From: Bugula neritina
Lineage: Eukaryota > Bryozoa > Gymnolaemata > Cheilostomatida > Bugulidae
Assembly: GCA_964035545.1 (NCBI GenBank)
Contig: OZ037765.1
Span: 35,167,504 to 35,231,503, forward strand
Length of the DNA stretch: 64,000 nt
Direction of reading: 5' to 3'
This document shows positions 1 to 12,807 of this stretch, piece by piece. Each line of letters begins with the position of its first letter. Positions within the stretch are counted from its first letter, which is position 1. The notes under the pieces were generated by a model. It made no database searches, was not told the origin of the DNA, and saw nothing but the letters and a program-made list of their open reading frames with translations. A program made the position numbers and the translations under genes.

Positions 1-316
1 GAGTACTGGTCTCTAATTCAGGAGAAGACGATTACAAATCATTTGACTTTAGTTTAAAGATGACATTACGTTACATTCGTGATATTAAAACTTATATAAA
101 TATAACTTTATAGTGTCAGTGGTAAAAGGGTTTAGAAACCATCGTAATACATGACGTTTGGTGAAACCTCAACATACGGAGAAATATTGGACAGAATGAC
201 AAGATAGTGACATCTATGTGACATCTGCGTGACGTGTGCGTGACATCTGCATGACGTGTGCGTGACGTCTGCATGACATCTGCGTGACGTGTGCGTGACG
301 TCTGCATGTGACTAAC
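1..316. other. Intronic DNA of CNBD2-like gene, with minisatellite
   Basis: This stretch follows the 5' splice site (GTTAGT on the minus strand) of the last exon recognised in the window. Positions about 196-310 hold a short tandem array of a unit like GACATCTGCGTGACGTGTGCG. A pyrimidine-rich 3' splice-site-like sequence reads on the minus strand at about 13-40 and could open the next exon at the extreme left edge, but too little of it is present to call. Confidence 0.45.
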
Positions 317-3300
317 CTTGGCATTCCTCTCTTCAGCCTCAGCGTACAGCGAGTTCATCTTAGCCTTTCTTTCCTCACAGTAGGGAGATTTCTTGTCTGC
401 AAGGACGTTGGTGACTGTAGACTGTCTATACTCCTTCCAGCCGAGTAGGGACGTGTACCTCTGCAGTAGTTCACTGTCATTAGGGTATCTGCCAGGAACA
501 CAGGCTAGTATTATCAACTGATTATAAAACTACACATTAGTGGCTCAGGTAATGGGTAGTACAGCTGTACAAAGTACTTGCAGTCACAGACGGGGGGGGG
601 GGGGGGGGGGGGGACTTTAAAAATAATATATTGAATTATTAACAAATGTTTCACAAACATATTCTTAGAGCAAATATAACTGTAGAGTTACTGTTTATAT
701 TACATAACTCACTTTTCTGCAGCTGTGATAGTTTTGATGTACTGCAGAGCCTCGAACTTGGCCAGTCTGTAGAAATCTGCTCTCTTAATTCTCAGCATCT
801 TAGCCCCAGAACTTACCAGAATTAGGGAACTCTGAGGGAGGTTAGGGTCAGCCCCCCACAGTATTGAGTGCAGGTCCTACAGGTTATGTTTTGACATTAC
901 AAAACACACGAGTGATTAGTGAGCTATTAAAGCTTTTCTTCTATAGTCAGATATTTCTTACTTCAACAGGTTTACAGCCCAAACAACTCACAAAGACAAT
1001 AAATGCATCATGGTGGTCAATTATAAACAGTAAACAATGTTGCATTCAGGTATTATTTTTAAAGACGCAAATAGAAATCTAGATGGAGGAGACAACCCTA
1101 AAAACACGTGAAAAAGTCGTCTTACAAAGACATCTTGTTGATGGACCTCAGCGACTTGTACAAACACGACGTCTTCTCCCCTCTTCTGGGCGTTTCCTCT
1201 GGCGTGACGCATGAGGTAGGAGAGAGTTCTGAGTCCGCTGACGAGGTTGCTGCTTTCCTCGTTCTGGTCTCTCGTCTGCTGCTTGATCTCTTCCACCTAT
1301 ACAACATAAAAGGGGTCTAGCTACTGGAGATGTCATTGTGTTGCTGCGACTGAGCAGAGAGAGTGGATAGCATAGAAGGCTTGCTAATGGTAATCAGAAA
1401 ATATAGAAAGATTTTTGTATCTTTCAAAGTAAAATTCCATGTCATGGTGTAAAAGAAAGTCAAACTGTTGACACTTATAACCACTTTCATTAATTTTTTG
1501 TCACATAATATAGTTTGCTTCCTTAATTTTAATGAATTGATTCTTGTGTAAAAAATTGAAGTATTTCATAAATGAAGTAAATTTACAACAATTAACTGAG
1601 TATTAGCAAAGCACACAAAAGGTCTAAACTAATACAACATCTGCAGAAATGTGGTACTGAATACACTATAAATTGGGTTGCTTTTATGAACACAAATCAG
1701 ATGAAAGCTATAACTAATTTTTCTATAATAAATTAGTTGCTAATACAATTAGCCTGAGCTAGATGAAAACATAATCATATGACAGTAAGTCTATAGTACT
1801 AGTAAAGGTGATGCCATAGAAACTGTTAGAGCTAAGGCTATGGCTGTTACAGGATGTGCTGTATATACTTTACCTTGGCGTAGAAATTCATGTCATCTCT
1901 ACCTGTCTACATATACGTTGTACATAATATATATTACATAATATATGTTGTATATAATATATATTGTTTAAAATATACTATATATTTAGAGACTAGACAG
2001 TGTATAGTGTTTGAAGACATGGGATCTAATTTAGATAAACAGGAGTAGACAATTGTCACCAACTACCCACCAACTACCCACCAGTTAACCACCAGTTACC
2101 CACCAGTTACCCACCAGCTACCCACCAGCTACCCACCAGTTACCCACCAGTTACCCACCAGTTACCCACCAACTACCCACCAGTTACCCACCAGTCACCC
2201 ACCAGTTAGCCACCAGTTACCCACCAGTTACCCACCAGTTACCCACCAGCTACCCACCAGTTACCCACCAGTTACCCATCAGTTACCCACCAGCTACCCA
2301 CCAGTTACCCACCAGTTACCCACCAGTTACCCACCAACTACCCACCAGTCACCCACCAGTTACCCACCAGTTAGCCACCAGTTACCCACCAGTTACCCAC
2401 CAGCTACCCACCAGTTACCCACCAGTTACCCACCAGTTACCCACCAACTACCCACCAGTCACCCACCAGTTACCCACCAGCTACCCACCAGTTACCCACC
2501 AGCTACCCACCAGTTACCCACCAGTTACCCACCAACAGAATAACAGCATATGCCTGTGTTACCTGTTGGTGAACTCTGAACCACTCAACTGCCATGGAGT
2601 TTAACATCTGAACTTTGTTTAAATCTTCCTTTTTCTGTTCACAGTCTGTGTTTGTGTCAGATCTGCTAGCTTTAGTATCTACACAATAGAGTACATGTAA
2701 ATAATAGTATATAGTTTATTTTTATATGCGGAGTTTTGTAGTCTTACTGTCGGCTGTCCATGAATTACTTGTGCAAAGTTTACCCGACGAGAATTTATTG
2801 GTATAGCAGTTACCTGCGTGACGATTAGACTTGGAAATCTCTCTGGTGATGTTTGAGAAGAGGTCGTAACTCCCATCTGATGATTCTTCACACTCAGGAG
2901 TTAGCTTCTCTTTTAATGCTAAACCTTTCATAATTCTACACTTTCCCTACAAGTGGCATTGTATTATATCTAATGTGTATTATGTAATGTGTATTATATA
3001 TACTGTGTATTATGTAATGTGTAGTAGCATGTAATGTGTAGTAGCATGTAATGGAGGTATTGCCACATTACTACCTTCTATTGTATTATATTATTTTCTA
3101 ATTTCTTCAATGAAGGAAATATTTGACTGCATTATAAGCAGTGACCAATCACAAACCTGCATACAGATGTACATCCAATCATCTACCTTGCTGTCAGCTA
3201 CTATAACCTGATCATTCTTATAGTGTTTGATCTGTCCGTTGAAGCATATGGACTGCAGACTGCTCTCTCCCCACAGGTTGCACACAAATATCGGCAATTC

Positions 3301-6300
3301 TCTAAATATAGTAAATCAATAATGCAAATTAATTGCTAGCAAGTTTAAGCAACAGAAAAAATATTTACAGATATTGATTGTTGAAGCTTACGAGTGTTGG
3401 TTTATGTTAGACAAACATGTTACCTGATAAAGTTCAACTTCTCCTGCATTTCCTTCTCAAATATGGCCGGACATACTTCTGCAAACACTTCGCTGTCGAC
3501 TGTCAGCAGTTCACAGTCCTCTCGGCAGGTTATGGTAGCTGTCCTGGCAGTGTTCCTCAACAGAGCCAATTCCTGGTAAATATTGTAATAAGACGGAGGA
3601 GGTAACTCCTAGTAAATGTTGTTTTATAAAGATAGAGTAGAGGTAAATATCTGACATATTTGATTTTATGACAATCCTTTGTTCATGCCAGTTATTATTA
3701 TTAAATTAAAAAATTATGAAACTCTACATCTAAACAGGAAAATATACAAAAATCCTCTATGGTTTTAGTGGAATTTTGTTAACAAAAATTGCCAAAATAT
3801 TCTACTCTCTTTGCTTAGTCTAAAATAACTTAATATAAAATCAGCAAATTAATTATAATAATGGGAATATTTAATGTTTTGTAAGAAGCGAAACATGTGA
3901 CTGTTTTCCCTCACTCTAAAACTACCTTCTCAAATATCGAGCTGACACAAGCAATGTTTCAGCTTCAACCAGCCGACAGTAAGTCAGAATAATCCTGTGA
4001 CCTTTCAGTTAGCTCGTTACTTAGTGCTCTTAGAAGCAATATGAAGATCCCAGATCACAACATCTGTTCATACTTCAGAGAGAGCTATTACGGGTATACG
4101 TATGATTGGGTATAGAATAAGTTCTTCCCTTACTGGCAGACTGATAACTTAGTGGTGCTTTAGTAGCACCGGCCCACAGCTTGTTCTGAATAGCACAGGC
4201 TAATGTGTAGCAACTAGCTTTATAAGAAATGAGAAAATGAAAGCATAGCGTGTAGATGGAAAAGCCAGAAGCAGATGAAACGAGATGAGAAAGAGAAAAA
4301 GTTGAGACGACTACTCACTGTGTAAGGTCCCGCTATGTTCTATAAAACATCATTTCATTTTTATTATTTTAGTAGAAAAAGGGCTTTGCATAGTATAACT
4401 TGATGGCTAAAATATATTACACGCAGACAGAATGCTGAGTTTCATTTGCCTGAAGCATACTAAAAGCTGTAAGTTGTATTAATATTTTATCACTTATTAT
4501 AACTACTAACTACCATAACTATTAGCAAATAAATACCATGTGGGAAAGTTTTAGTTTGATCAAGAAGTGCCAAATTGCGCTCAACATTATTCTAATACCG
4601 TAAGTGACGCTAAACTTGACCAAAGAATAATCTTGAATGAATCTTCTTTTAAAAGTTTCTACTGACAGTTTTTCTCAATTGGAATCAAAATAAATTGTTT
4701 CAAAACAAACTTGTGTTCGTATTGCTCATGACTAACACAAATGTAGGACGTATTTACCCCAAATGAGTCCCCCCTGTGGAGGGTAGAGACGGTCTTAGTG
4801 AATATCTTGTTCTGCCGGTTTGTGTCCTCTACGTTGACAAAAGCTGATCCGCTGTACAGGAAGTAGAAACACAGGCCCGGGTGTCCCTTCCTCAGAATTA
4901 TTCGCTTTGCATCTACACTAGAATCACATGACATTCAGGGCTATTTAGTTTGTCATAAAGTATAAGACTTAGCGGACATTTTACAATGATATATTTTCAT
5001 ATATGTATGACTTTTACTAAAGTTAAAATTAGAATTCAAGCTTTGATAATGTTTTGTTAGACTAACACTTTTGAATCAGGTGCAAAAAGTCCTAAAGATT
5101 TAACTTTATAAGGCAAACAAATATTGTATATTATATAATGTTTCATAAAAGATAAAACCTGTACTAATTTTACTAATACAGATTATATTTATTCTTCAGA
5201 TTTACACAGCTCTGTCTCCACTCACAACTCATATCTCATGGCCTTGCACATTGCCTTCTGTATCTTCTCTGTGAACTTTTCAAATGAGCGGAGAGGCCTC
5301 AACAAGGTGTACAGTTTGCTGCAGTCACTTTCAGTTCTCCACTCAGGGGGCTTTCTGAGGAGCTTCTCTGCCCAGGCTGGAACTTTTGCTGATACCTGTA
5401 GAGTGTACACAGAGTTACCAGTATAGGCAGAGTTACCTGTAGACATAGTTACCTGCTGACATTGTATCTACTCAGAAAGCTGGATTTTAATATTATTGAA
5501 ATTTTATTTCTATACAATCATTCATTAAGCAAATAAATCTATTTTATTGTCAACTCCTTATATGTGCCTGTCTTTTATTTCAAACGACTCAAGATGAAAG
5601 AGTTTATATTTGACATTCAATTTCTTGCATACAAAGTAGCTAAACTGACTTATTTACTGGTAATACATCTTACTTATCCATTCAGTATACAATATCGTGC
5701 TCAATACTTCTGAGTATAGCAATTCAATGAGATATTCATATTATATATCTCTATAGAGATACTATTATAACAACTCTAGCAACAACACTTTGAGAAAACC
5801 CTGTTACTTTAGCCCTCAAACTGACTGTTGCCTTAGCCCGTAGAATGTTACTATATAAGTATATATATATAGCTTATTCGAAGCTCACTCACTCTAGTCT
5901 TACTAAACTCCTCTTTCTTGAACTGAGTGATGGAAGAGTCTGTGTTTCTGGTGTGCCAGTCTATCTCCATGGCCGTCATCACCATCCTGTCTCTACTGAT
6001 GGCAATCATCACTCTCTTCCACCTGATTATCCACATCACTTTCCAGATGGCCTTGCCAAACCTCTTCACCGCCTGCAACCAATAACTCACATACTTCTCT
6101 TCTATAAACATTAGGCAATTTGAAAATGTCTTTCCAGACGTTTCATTGCTTAAGGTATAAGTAAATAACAGCAACACACCAATGCCTTCCTTGCCAAAAG
6201 CTCCAATTCTTGCCTTTCTCTTTCCTTCAACACCTGGTAATAACTCTCAACTTTCTCTTCAGCTGTCTGTCTGTGCTTTCTCACAATGTTAGTTCTATCT

Positions 6301-7427
6301 TCAGAAGTCAGCTTAGCTGAACGTCTGCGGCAGCTTTGCGCTCTCACTTTACTTACAATGTCCACTCTCTCACATGACCTGGTGTTAGACGAAAGTTCAA
6401 TGAATAAGTACGACTTGATCATTATGATTCTTATCAAGTAGCGTATCACTCACTTTAAATACTTTCCAACTCACTCTGAATACTCAGATCCCCGAATAGA
6501 AAAGATTTCTGAAGTGTGTAGACATGAATTAGCTGTCACCGGTCTTCTGCTAAGGATCTTTCTAGAAGCAACAGAACCACTACAACTACAGGAAACAGGT
6601 TATACAACACCAACGTTATATATATACTCTGCCCTACATCTACTATGTCTATTGAAATATATTATTTACTTCACTATATCTGCTATGTCTATTGTGGCGT
6701 GCCTTTCAAAGTGAAAGAATGTAAAGTTAGCATTTACTCTGATGTGGTAGAATTGAAAATTTCAGTGAATATGGAAAGCTGCAGCAGAACTATCTAAGTG
6801 AACAAGAATATAAATGTGTTTGAGCACCTACTAAATCTAAACAATTTAATTTAACAAATTAAAACAAGTGGCATAGAGCTGATGCCTTCTGGGTACAGAA
6901 ACTACTGCTAGGTCAACCGTGAACAGACAGATCTGGTATAGCAAACTACACCTCAATAGATGAAAACCTCAAAATAAAATAGTTTGACTATCTAAATAAA
7001 ATATTATCTTACAGTTTTGAAATAACTTTGTGTAAAAAGTGAAAATATTTTTCCTGCATGTGATTGAAAATGGTCACCTTTTGTCATCTTGAGAAAAACT
7101 ACGCGTGTTTCTTCTGCTAGTTGAAGCTTTCCTGTAAATGTAGTTTTCTCTACCAACACCCTTAACGTCTGCTGGACAGGTGTCTGCTGCCTTGACGTCT
7201 GCTGCCTTGACGTCTGCACACACTTTGCTGAACTCAGCATCTGCTGTTTTGGGTCTAGACTTGACATGACCCCAGTTGTGGGCTGCTTTGACTGCTGCCG
7301 CTGTGTGAGGTCGAGGCTGACTGTGGGTGCTCATGGCAGCTTGTCGGGTTTTGACCAGTTCCTGTTTTGTGCTGATTGTCCAGTGTGAAGGTCTCAACAC
7401 ATTAATATTTGATGAGTCACTTTCCAT
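317..7427 (-). CDS. CNBD2: CNBD2-like cyclic nucleotide-binding domain protein (5' twelve exons)
   Basis: Twelve exons join with consistent GT-AG sites and phases: 7427-7078, 6378-6180, 6072-5904, 5388-5226, 4917-4758, 3572-3424, 3301-3157, 2946-2814, 2678-2563, 1296-1126, 876-713 and 488-317. Together they give 697 codons from an ATG at 7427; the gene continues left of the window. The N-terminus is low-complexity and charged. Exon 5 shows the cyclic-nucleotide-binding beta-roll (GLCFYFLYSGSAFV, then GDSFG) and exon 6 the phosphate-binding cassette region (ELALLRNTARTATI). The helix upstream (WRTESD, then LRSFEKFTEKIQ) and a second, degenerate domain (ILWGADPNLPQSSLIL) match the vertebrate CNBD2 plan, a protein linked to sperm and cilia; this is family recall, not a search. 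The PBC lacks a perfect cNMP-binding Arg-Thr/Ala pair in an obvious place except NTARTAT, so binding is plausible but unproven. No promoter was recognised. Confidence 0.82.
590..613. repeat. Poly-G run
   Basis: An uninterrupted run of about 22-23 G lies in an intron of the CNBD2-like gene. Similar but shorter runs occur near 8196-8206 and 29200-29217. Such runs can form G-quadruplexes and are also prone to sequencing length error. Confidence 0.8.
2047..2536. repeat. 11-bp minisatellite (GTTACCCACCA)n
   Basis: About 44 copies of an 11-bp unit, with variants GCTACCCACCA, ACTACCCACCA and GTCACCCACCA arranged in partly repeated higher-order blocks. The array starts 26 bp beyond the 5' splice site of the 2563-2678 exon. 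On the minus strand each unit contains GGTAACTG-like sequence, resembling that exon's donor (CAG|GTAACA). Confidence 0.9.
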
Positions 7428-10400
7428 GCTTCAGAAACTGCAGAGTCAATCATATAAAGTTTTACAATTATAGACCAATCATATTAGGTTTTACCATTGT
7501 ACACCAATAATATTAGGTTAATTACAATTGCCAACAAATTAAATTGAGTTTACCATACTAAGCAGACGTACTAAGCTGAGTTTATAGGAAAATATTTGAC
7601 AGTGAAAATTGAAAAGCTATTACAATATTATTAATATTGGTGTTACAACCTTACTTGATACGCTCTCGGCAGTATTTATATTCAACAGGACACAAAGTCA
7701 TTATCTAAACAAATAAATAGCTCTAATAATAGCAGCCAATTATGTAATTTGTAATTATTTTGCACACTGTACCCTGCATATAGCGCCAATATATAGAGAA
7801 AGGAAAGCAGTATAATAATAATATATTGATTAAGATTGACCACTGTATTCAATTGAGTCAGTAGAATTCACTCTTAAAATAAGACAATAGGAATTCAGTG
7901 GACTTCTAAATGACTTGAGATTCTAAGTTTGTAATAAGGGCTTCTATTGGACAGACTAAACTCTGACAAAACGTGATAATCAGAAAGCATTGAAGTCGCC
8001 TACATAATATGCATCACTGAGTAGCCTTAAAATACAAAACAATGTTAATAATGATTTTTTGGAAACCAGCGGTTTGTCTCAAACAGAACTGTCAGCATAA
8101 CTTGATGGTTTTAAAAGATGCACAAGAAGTTTAATTTTACTCACATAGGCAGTTATTTCCTAGCCTAGATGCTACAAATATGTATATGCTAGAAGGGGGG
8201 GGGGGTACTTCAGCCGCCCATGTAATGCGGAATATATGCCTACCTGATTAAACTTGAGAGCTCATCCCACCACATTCAACAGAGATGTGTCACACTGTAG
8301 GTGTCAAATTGTAGGTGTCACACTGTAGGTGTCACACTGTAGATGTCACACTGTAGGTGTTACACTGTAGGTGTTACACTGTAGATGTCACACTGTAGGT
8401 GTTACACTGTAGGTGTTACACTGTAGATGTTACTCTGTAGATGTTACACTGTAGACTAACAGAAACAACCACTCTATTTGTAACCAAAGAGCTGTGTGCA
8501 AACACAGTAGCAACACTTGTATGTGCTGTAACCAATCACTAATTCATGATATTAGAGAATTATAGAATGTAAATACTATAAGCTGCTGCCTTGTAAAACT
8601 AACATGACTAGAGTTGACAGGGTAAACAAGTATTGAGGCAGCATATAGCTATATGTTCACACTGCAGGTGTTAGGGCAGCTAAGTCATCATATTCTAATA
8701 AATACCAGCAACCCTTAACTTTGAAAAAATAAATTTGCGATAAAAATTATTACACCTTAAAAAAATCCTGCATATAATTTACAAAAACTGATGTGAACTA
8801 ATTTCTAACATAGTTGATGATTCACAAGTAATCTTCTCTCTGTAATTTGATTCAATTTCTATTAACTTAAAGTAAACACTAATGCAACATAGTACAATAA
8901 ATTATAGTCTATAAATTTTAATACAATGAAATATAATATATTTTACAATAGGATATCTCACAATAGCATATAATATGACATAATAGAATCAAGTATAATT
9001 TATTAATACAATAAAATATACTGAAATAATACAATAAAGTATATTATGATATGAAGTAATATTTTAGAATAACATATTATATCATTATAATAGATTATAA
9101 TATATTGTATTATATAATATAACACAATATAATATAATAACACAATAAATTAGTATAACATAACATAATTAAGTCACAGCATAATAGAGTACTATATAAG
9201 ACAATATAATATTAGTGTATCACATGAACCCTGGTAGACAGAAGAATCAACGAACTGGTGTCTTGTAGAGTTATATAATCATTTAATATAATATTTCCTA
9301 ACGTTCCTGGTAAACGTTTCAATCTCGATACGGAAATACAATTACAAAACATAAAAAAACAAATAATGTCATAAAAGATTAATATGTACAATAACAAAAA
9401 CAGCTCAAAAACAAATATATGCAAATGTATAACTTGTCAATTATAGAAATAATCAATAGATCACAAGGAGTTGTCACCTTTTCCTCCTTTTAGGTGAATT
9501 TGTGATAATTTAACAAATATAAAACAATTTCAAACTGAATACTAATTTCTATAATACTGTAAATTTGCTCCTCTCATATTTTATTTAATCAAAGCCAGCC
9601 ATCATAAAGCTATAAAGCTGGCTTTCAAAGAAGATAGCTGTCATTATAGCTATAAGAAAAACTGCCTTTAATGTAATTTATGCTTCTATACTGACTGTAT
9701 AATTATGCTACAAGTATTACACTGTCATAACATAATGTGGTTATACATTATGTTATATCAAAGTATATAAATTATAATATAGTATTATATAGTACGTCAT
9801 ATATCTACCACACTCCCCCCTGATATCACCTATTGCACAGTCTTACAGCAGCTTGCTAAACCTCTTGTACTCTTTTGCTTTCATAAACTTATTTGAACAC
9901 TTTTCTATGATTCCACTGAATGCCGTGGATACTTATATAGCTGACGTCAGCACAACAGCCGACAGCATATGTTTCAGCTGCCATAAATACAATTGTTGCA
10001 CCAGCTTCATGTAGATATACGTAGACAACCCTGTGTAGAGAGATAATGCTTTATTTGGATAAATTGTTTGTTTACAAGATTAAATACTTTTGCATTTTTA
10101 TACAATAAGGTAAATATTATACTAACATTTAAATAATTATGCATTTTAAATAAATTAATGTCTTTACTTAATTATCATGGAATTGTTGTTAAAATTCCTT
10201 TAAACTTTATCAGTTGATTTAGAATCAGTTTAGGGAAGCCTTCAGTTAAGGCTGTACGTATTATTACTGGCAATGAGCCAACCCTTATATACTCGACTGC
10301 AGATCGTGTGTTTATACTGTTGGAGTGATTTGAGGGTTTTAAAGCAAATATGTTTCAATATTGTATCAACTTTTGCTAGTGAAATATCAAGAATGCTGTA

Positions 10401-12807
10401 ACTTGATTATTTATAATATTTTGACTTCAAAGGTTACCCTGCAATACTCTTGTTTGAAATTCTAACTCAACTTAGCATTTTAAGCTCTTTGAACAATCAG
10501 CACATTATGCCTACAGTAAGATGCATATACACCACATATATGTGTAAACCTGCTGTTATATATACATAAAATACCTCCAACATATATGCATATATTAATC
10601 TTGTGTTGAATATATGTATAGAAATACTCAGTTCAAATTGCCACAAAATATTATTTATTCTTTCAAGAAACTTTCAACAACATACAAAAATAGATTGAAC
10701 AAAAATAGATTAAATAATGAAGTTATTTTGCTAGCCATCAAAAACAGTTGTGCCAAAGAGCTGTTATCTAAAATATTATCACAAACAAAAATACAATATT
10801 ATGCATCACATATGACAATATACCAAATATATAAAAATATATCATATATTATTATGTATTACAAGATTGTTGAGCAATAGTAAAAACATTACTTTAAAAT
10901 ATTTCAGAAGTCATTAAAACCACAATATAAAAATAAAAGTTTGTTTTACAACTCTGGAGATTGCTTTTAGCAGTTGATACAAAAGTCATGACTTTCTTTT
11001 GACATTTTCAATGACATTTTTTATGGCAATTATTTCAGTTGCTGAAAAATCTATAACAAACTGAAATTTCAAACACTTTTGAAAGTAAACCTTGCGTTCA
11101 CATACCTCCTACTTATAGCCAAAAATAATCTTGTGTGCTATTATTAGATCAGCAATAATAAACCCTGCTAGGGATTGCAACTCCAAAAAACCAAACCTTG
11201 CTTCTTTTTCACCATCATAACAATCAGATTAATAATGTGCCCATCTTGTAAAAAGTTTAAAACTGAGCGGCTGAGAGAAAGAAGTGTGTAAATCATAAAA
11301 CAAACTTTATAAGTACGTAGAAACTATATAGAACTAAACTTGTTAGCAGCACTTCGGTGTTGAGTGAGAAATCAGAGAGATTATAAAGTGACATAACCTT
11401 GACGTGGAGTGGAGCCTATATAGGGTGCACCTTACCACTACAAATAAAAGCAGTAAGATCTCAGGCTTCAGGGGCCACTTTGTTTCTGAAACACAATGAG
11501 AGGACAATTCATAACGTGACTAAAGAAAGTATAACGATTTATACAGTAGGATTTTATGCTAAACAATTTTTATACCAATATGAGTAATTCAATTGATGGT
11601 TAGTGAAATAAATAATTACAATTTATCTTAAGTTAGTTATTTCATGAAAAAGTGATTCAAAGAGAGTTATTAAATAGCCATTTTGTTTCTCAGCTAGATA
11701 CTGAAGCGATAGCCCATGCTAGTATAAACACACAGCAAGCTGATTGGTTGTTAGAGAAAACTTACGTGGTTGGTGGGCGGTAAGGTAAATCAGTTCCACT
11801 ACAAAACAAGCGTTAGAGTTAAAAGCAAACCCGAGTTTAGTAGCAAGTAGTGTCATACTTGTAGTTATTATACTAACACAACTCGGTGAGACTGAGTTCC
11901 CTACAGTTCAACACTTCAACTTGGTAGATACAATAATATTACATAGAGTAAATGATTGGATTGTTAACAGTCTAACAGAGCAAGGTATGTTGCTTAGAGT
12001 TATGGTGACCCAACAGAAAGCTTCTGGTGAGGAGATAAACTTTGTGTTTCCAGTATTAACATTTACTGTTTATCATTTAGTTTTGCTGGTGTGATGTTTA
12101 CATAAAGTGCAGTTGAAATGATGCTAATAACATGGTCATACAACTCCTGACGAATTAAACCGTAATTCATTGGACGAGATTAATTAGGTCAAGTACGTTG
12201 AACTATTCATATCTAGATGAAAATAGACAGAAGTAGACAGAGAAAAGAAACATTAGAAATGGAAAAGTTGACAAACAGTTTAATTATCTCAGAATCAGTG
12301 ACTGAAGGCTATTGGTACAGATGAAGTTAGCAACACCCAAGTTAGAATAGGATAGAGGTGGATCAATAGAGAGTATAAACTGAAGAACTTTAGTAAACTT
12401 CTTCAGCAGACTAAGAATCTGAGAGAATAGAACAGATATTGTTCAAACTTGGATATTTATTTTCAGTTAAAGAAGGTCAAGGTTATGTTTCATTCTTTCT
12501 TTGGCTGCTTAGGTTAACGCAGACATTGAAAGTCGGGAAAAATTTTTTCACAGAACTTTTGAAAACTAATTTTGTTTGATTGTCATAATACTTCTGATGT
12601 CATTTCCTGTGACGAGACACGAGTTACTATGACTTGTGTCAAATGAAGGAATTGACAGCAGGAGTGATATCTCTAACAACTGAAGAGGGCAGATGGACAG
12701 AAGTAGTACTGCTCAGGGGGTTAGAAAAAGCCTGGGTAGTACTGCTCAGGGGGTTAGAAAAAGTATTATCTATCATTAGAATGAAAACACTTCAAAAAAG
12801 CCGTTAT
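7428..12807. other. Intergenic AT-rich DNA between the CNBD2-like and prominin genes
   Basis: No exon with coding character and paired splice sites was found here. The sequence is strongly AT-rich (for example 8880-9230), with a 14-bp minisatellite at 8287-8456 and a short G-run near 8200. Short ORFs at 10614-10880 and 11399-11587 show low-complexity composition and no recognisable motif. The prominin 3' UTR must lie within the part just left of 12808, and the CNBD2-like promoter just right of 7427. Confidence 0.55.
8287..8456. repeat. 14-bp minisatellite (GTGTCACACTGTAG)n
   Basis: About twelve tandem copies with GTT/GTC and AGG/AGA variants, in intergenic sequence upstream of the CNBD2-like gene. 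No function is evident. Confidence 0.85.

Noticed and set aside
2047-2536. CRISPR-like regular repeats
   Set aside because: Direct 11-bp tandem units with no spacers in eukaryotic intron DNA; a minisatellite.
11399-11587. 62-codon plus frame in the prominin 3' flank
   Set aside because: No homology, no splice partner, ordinary chance length for the region.
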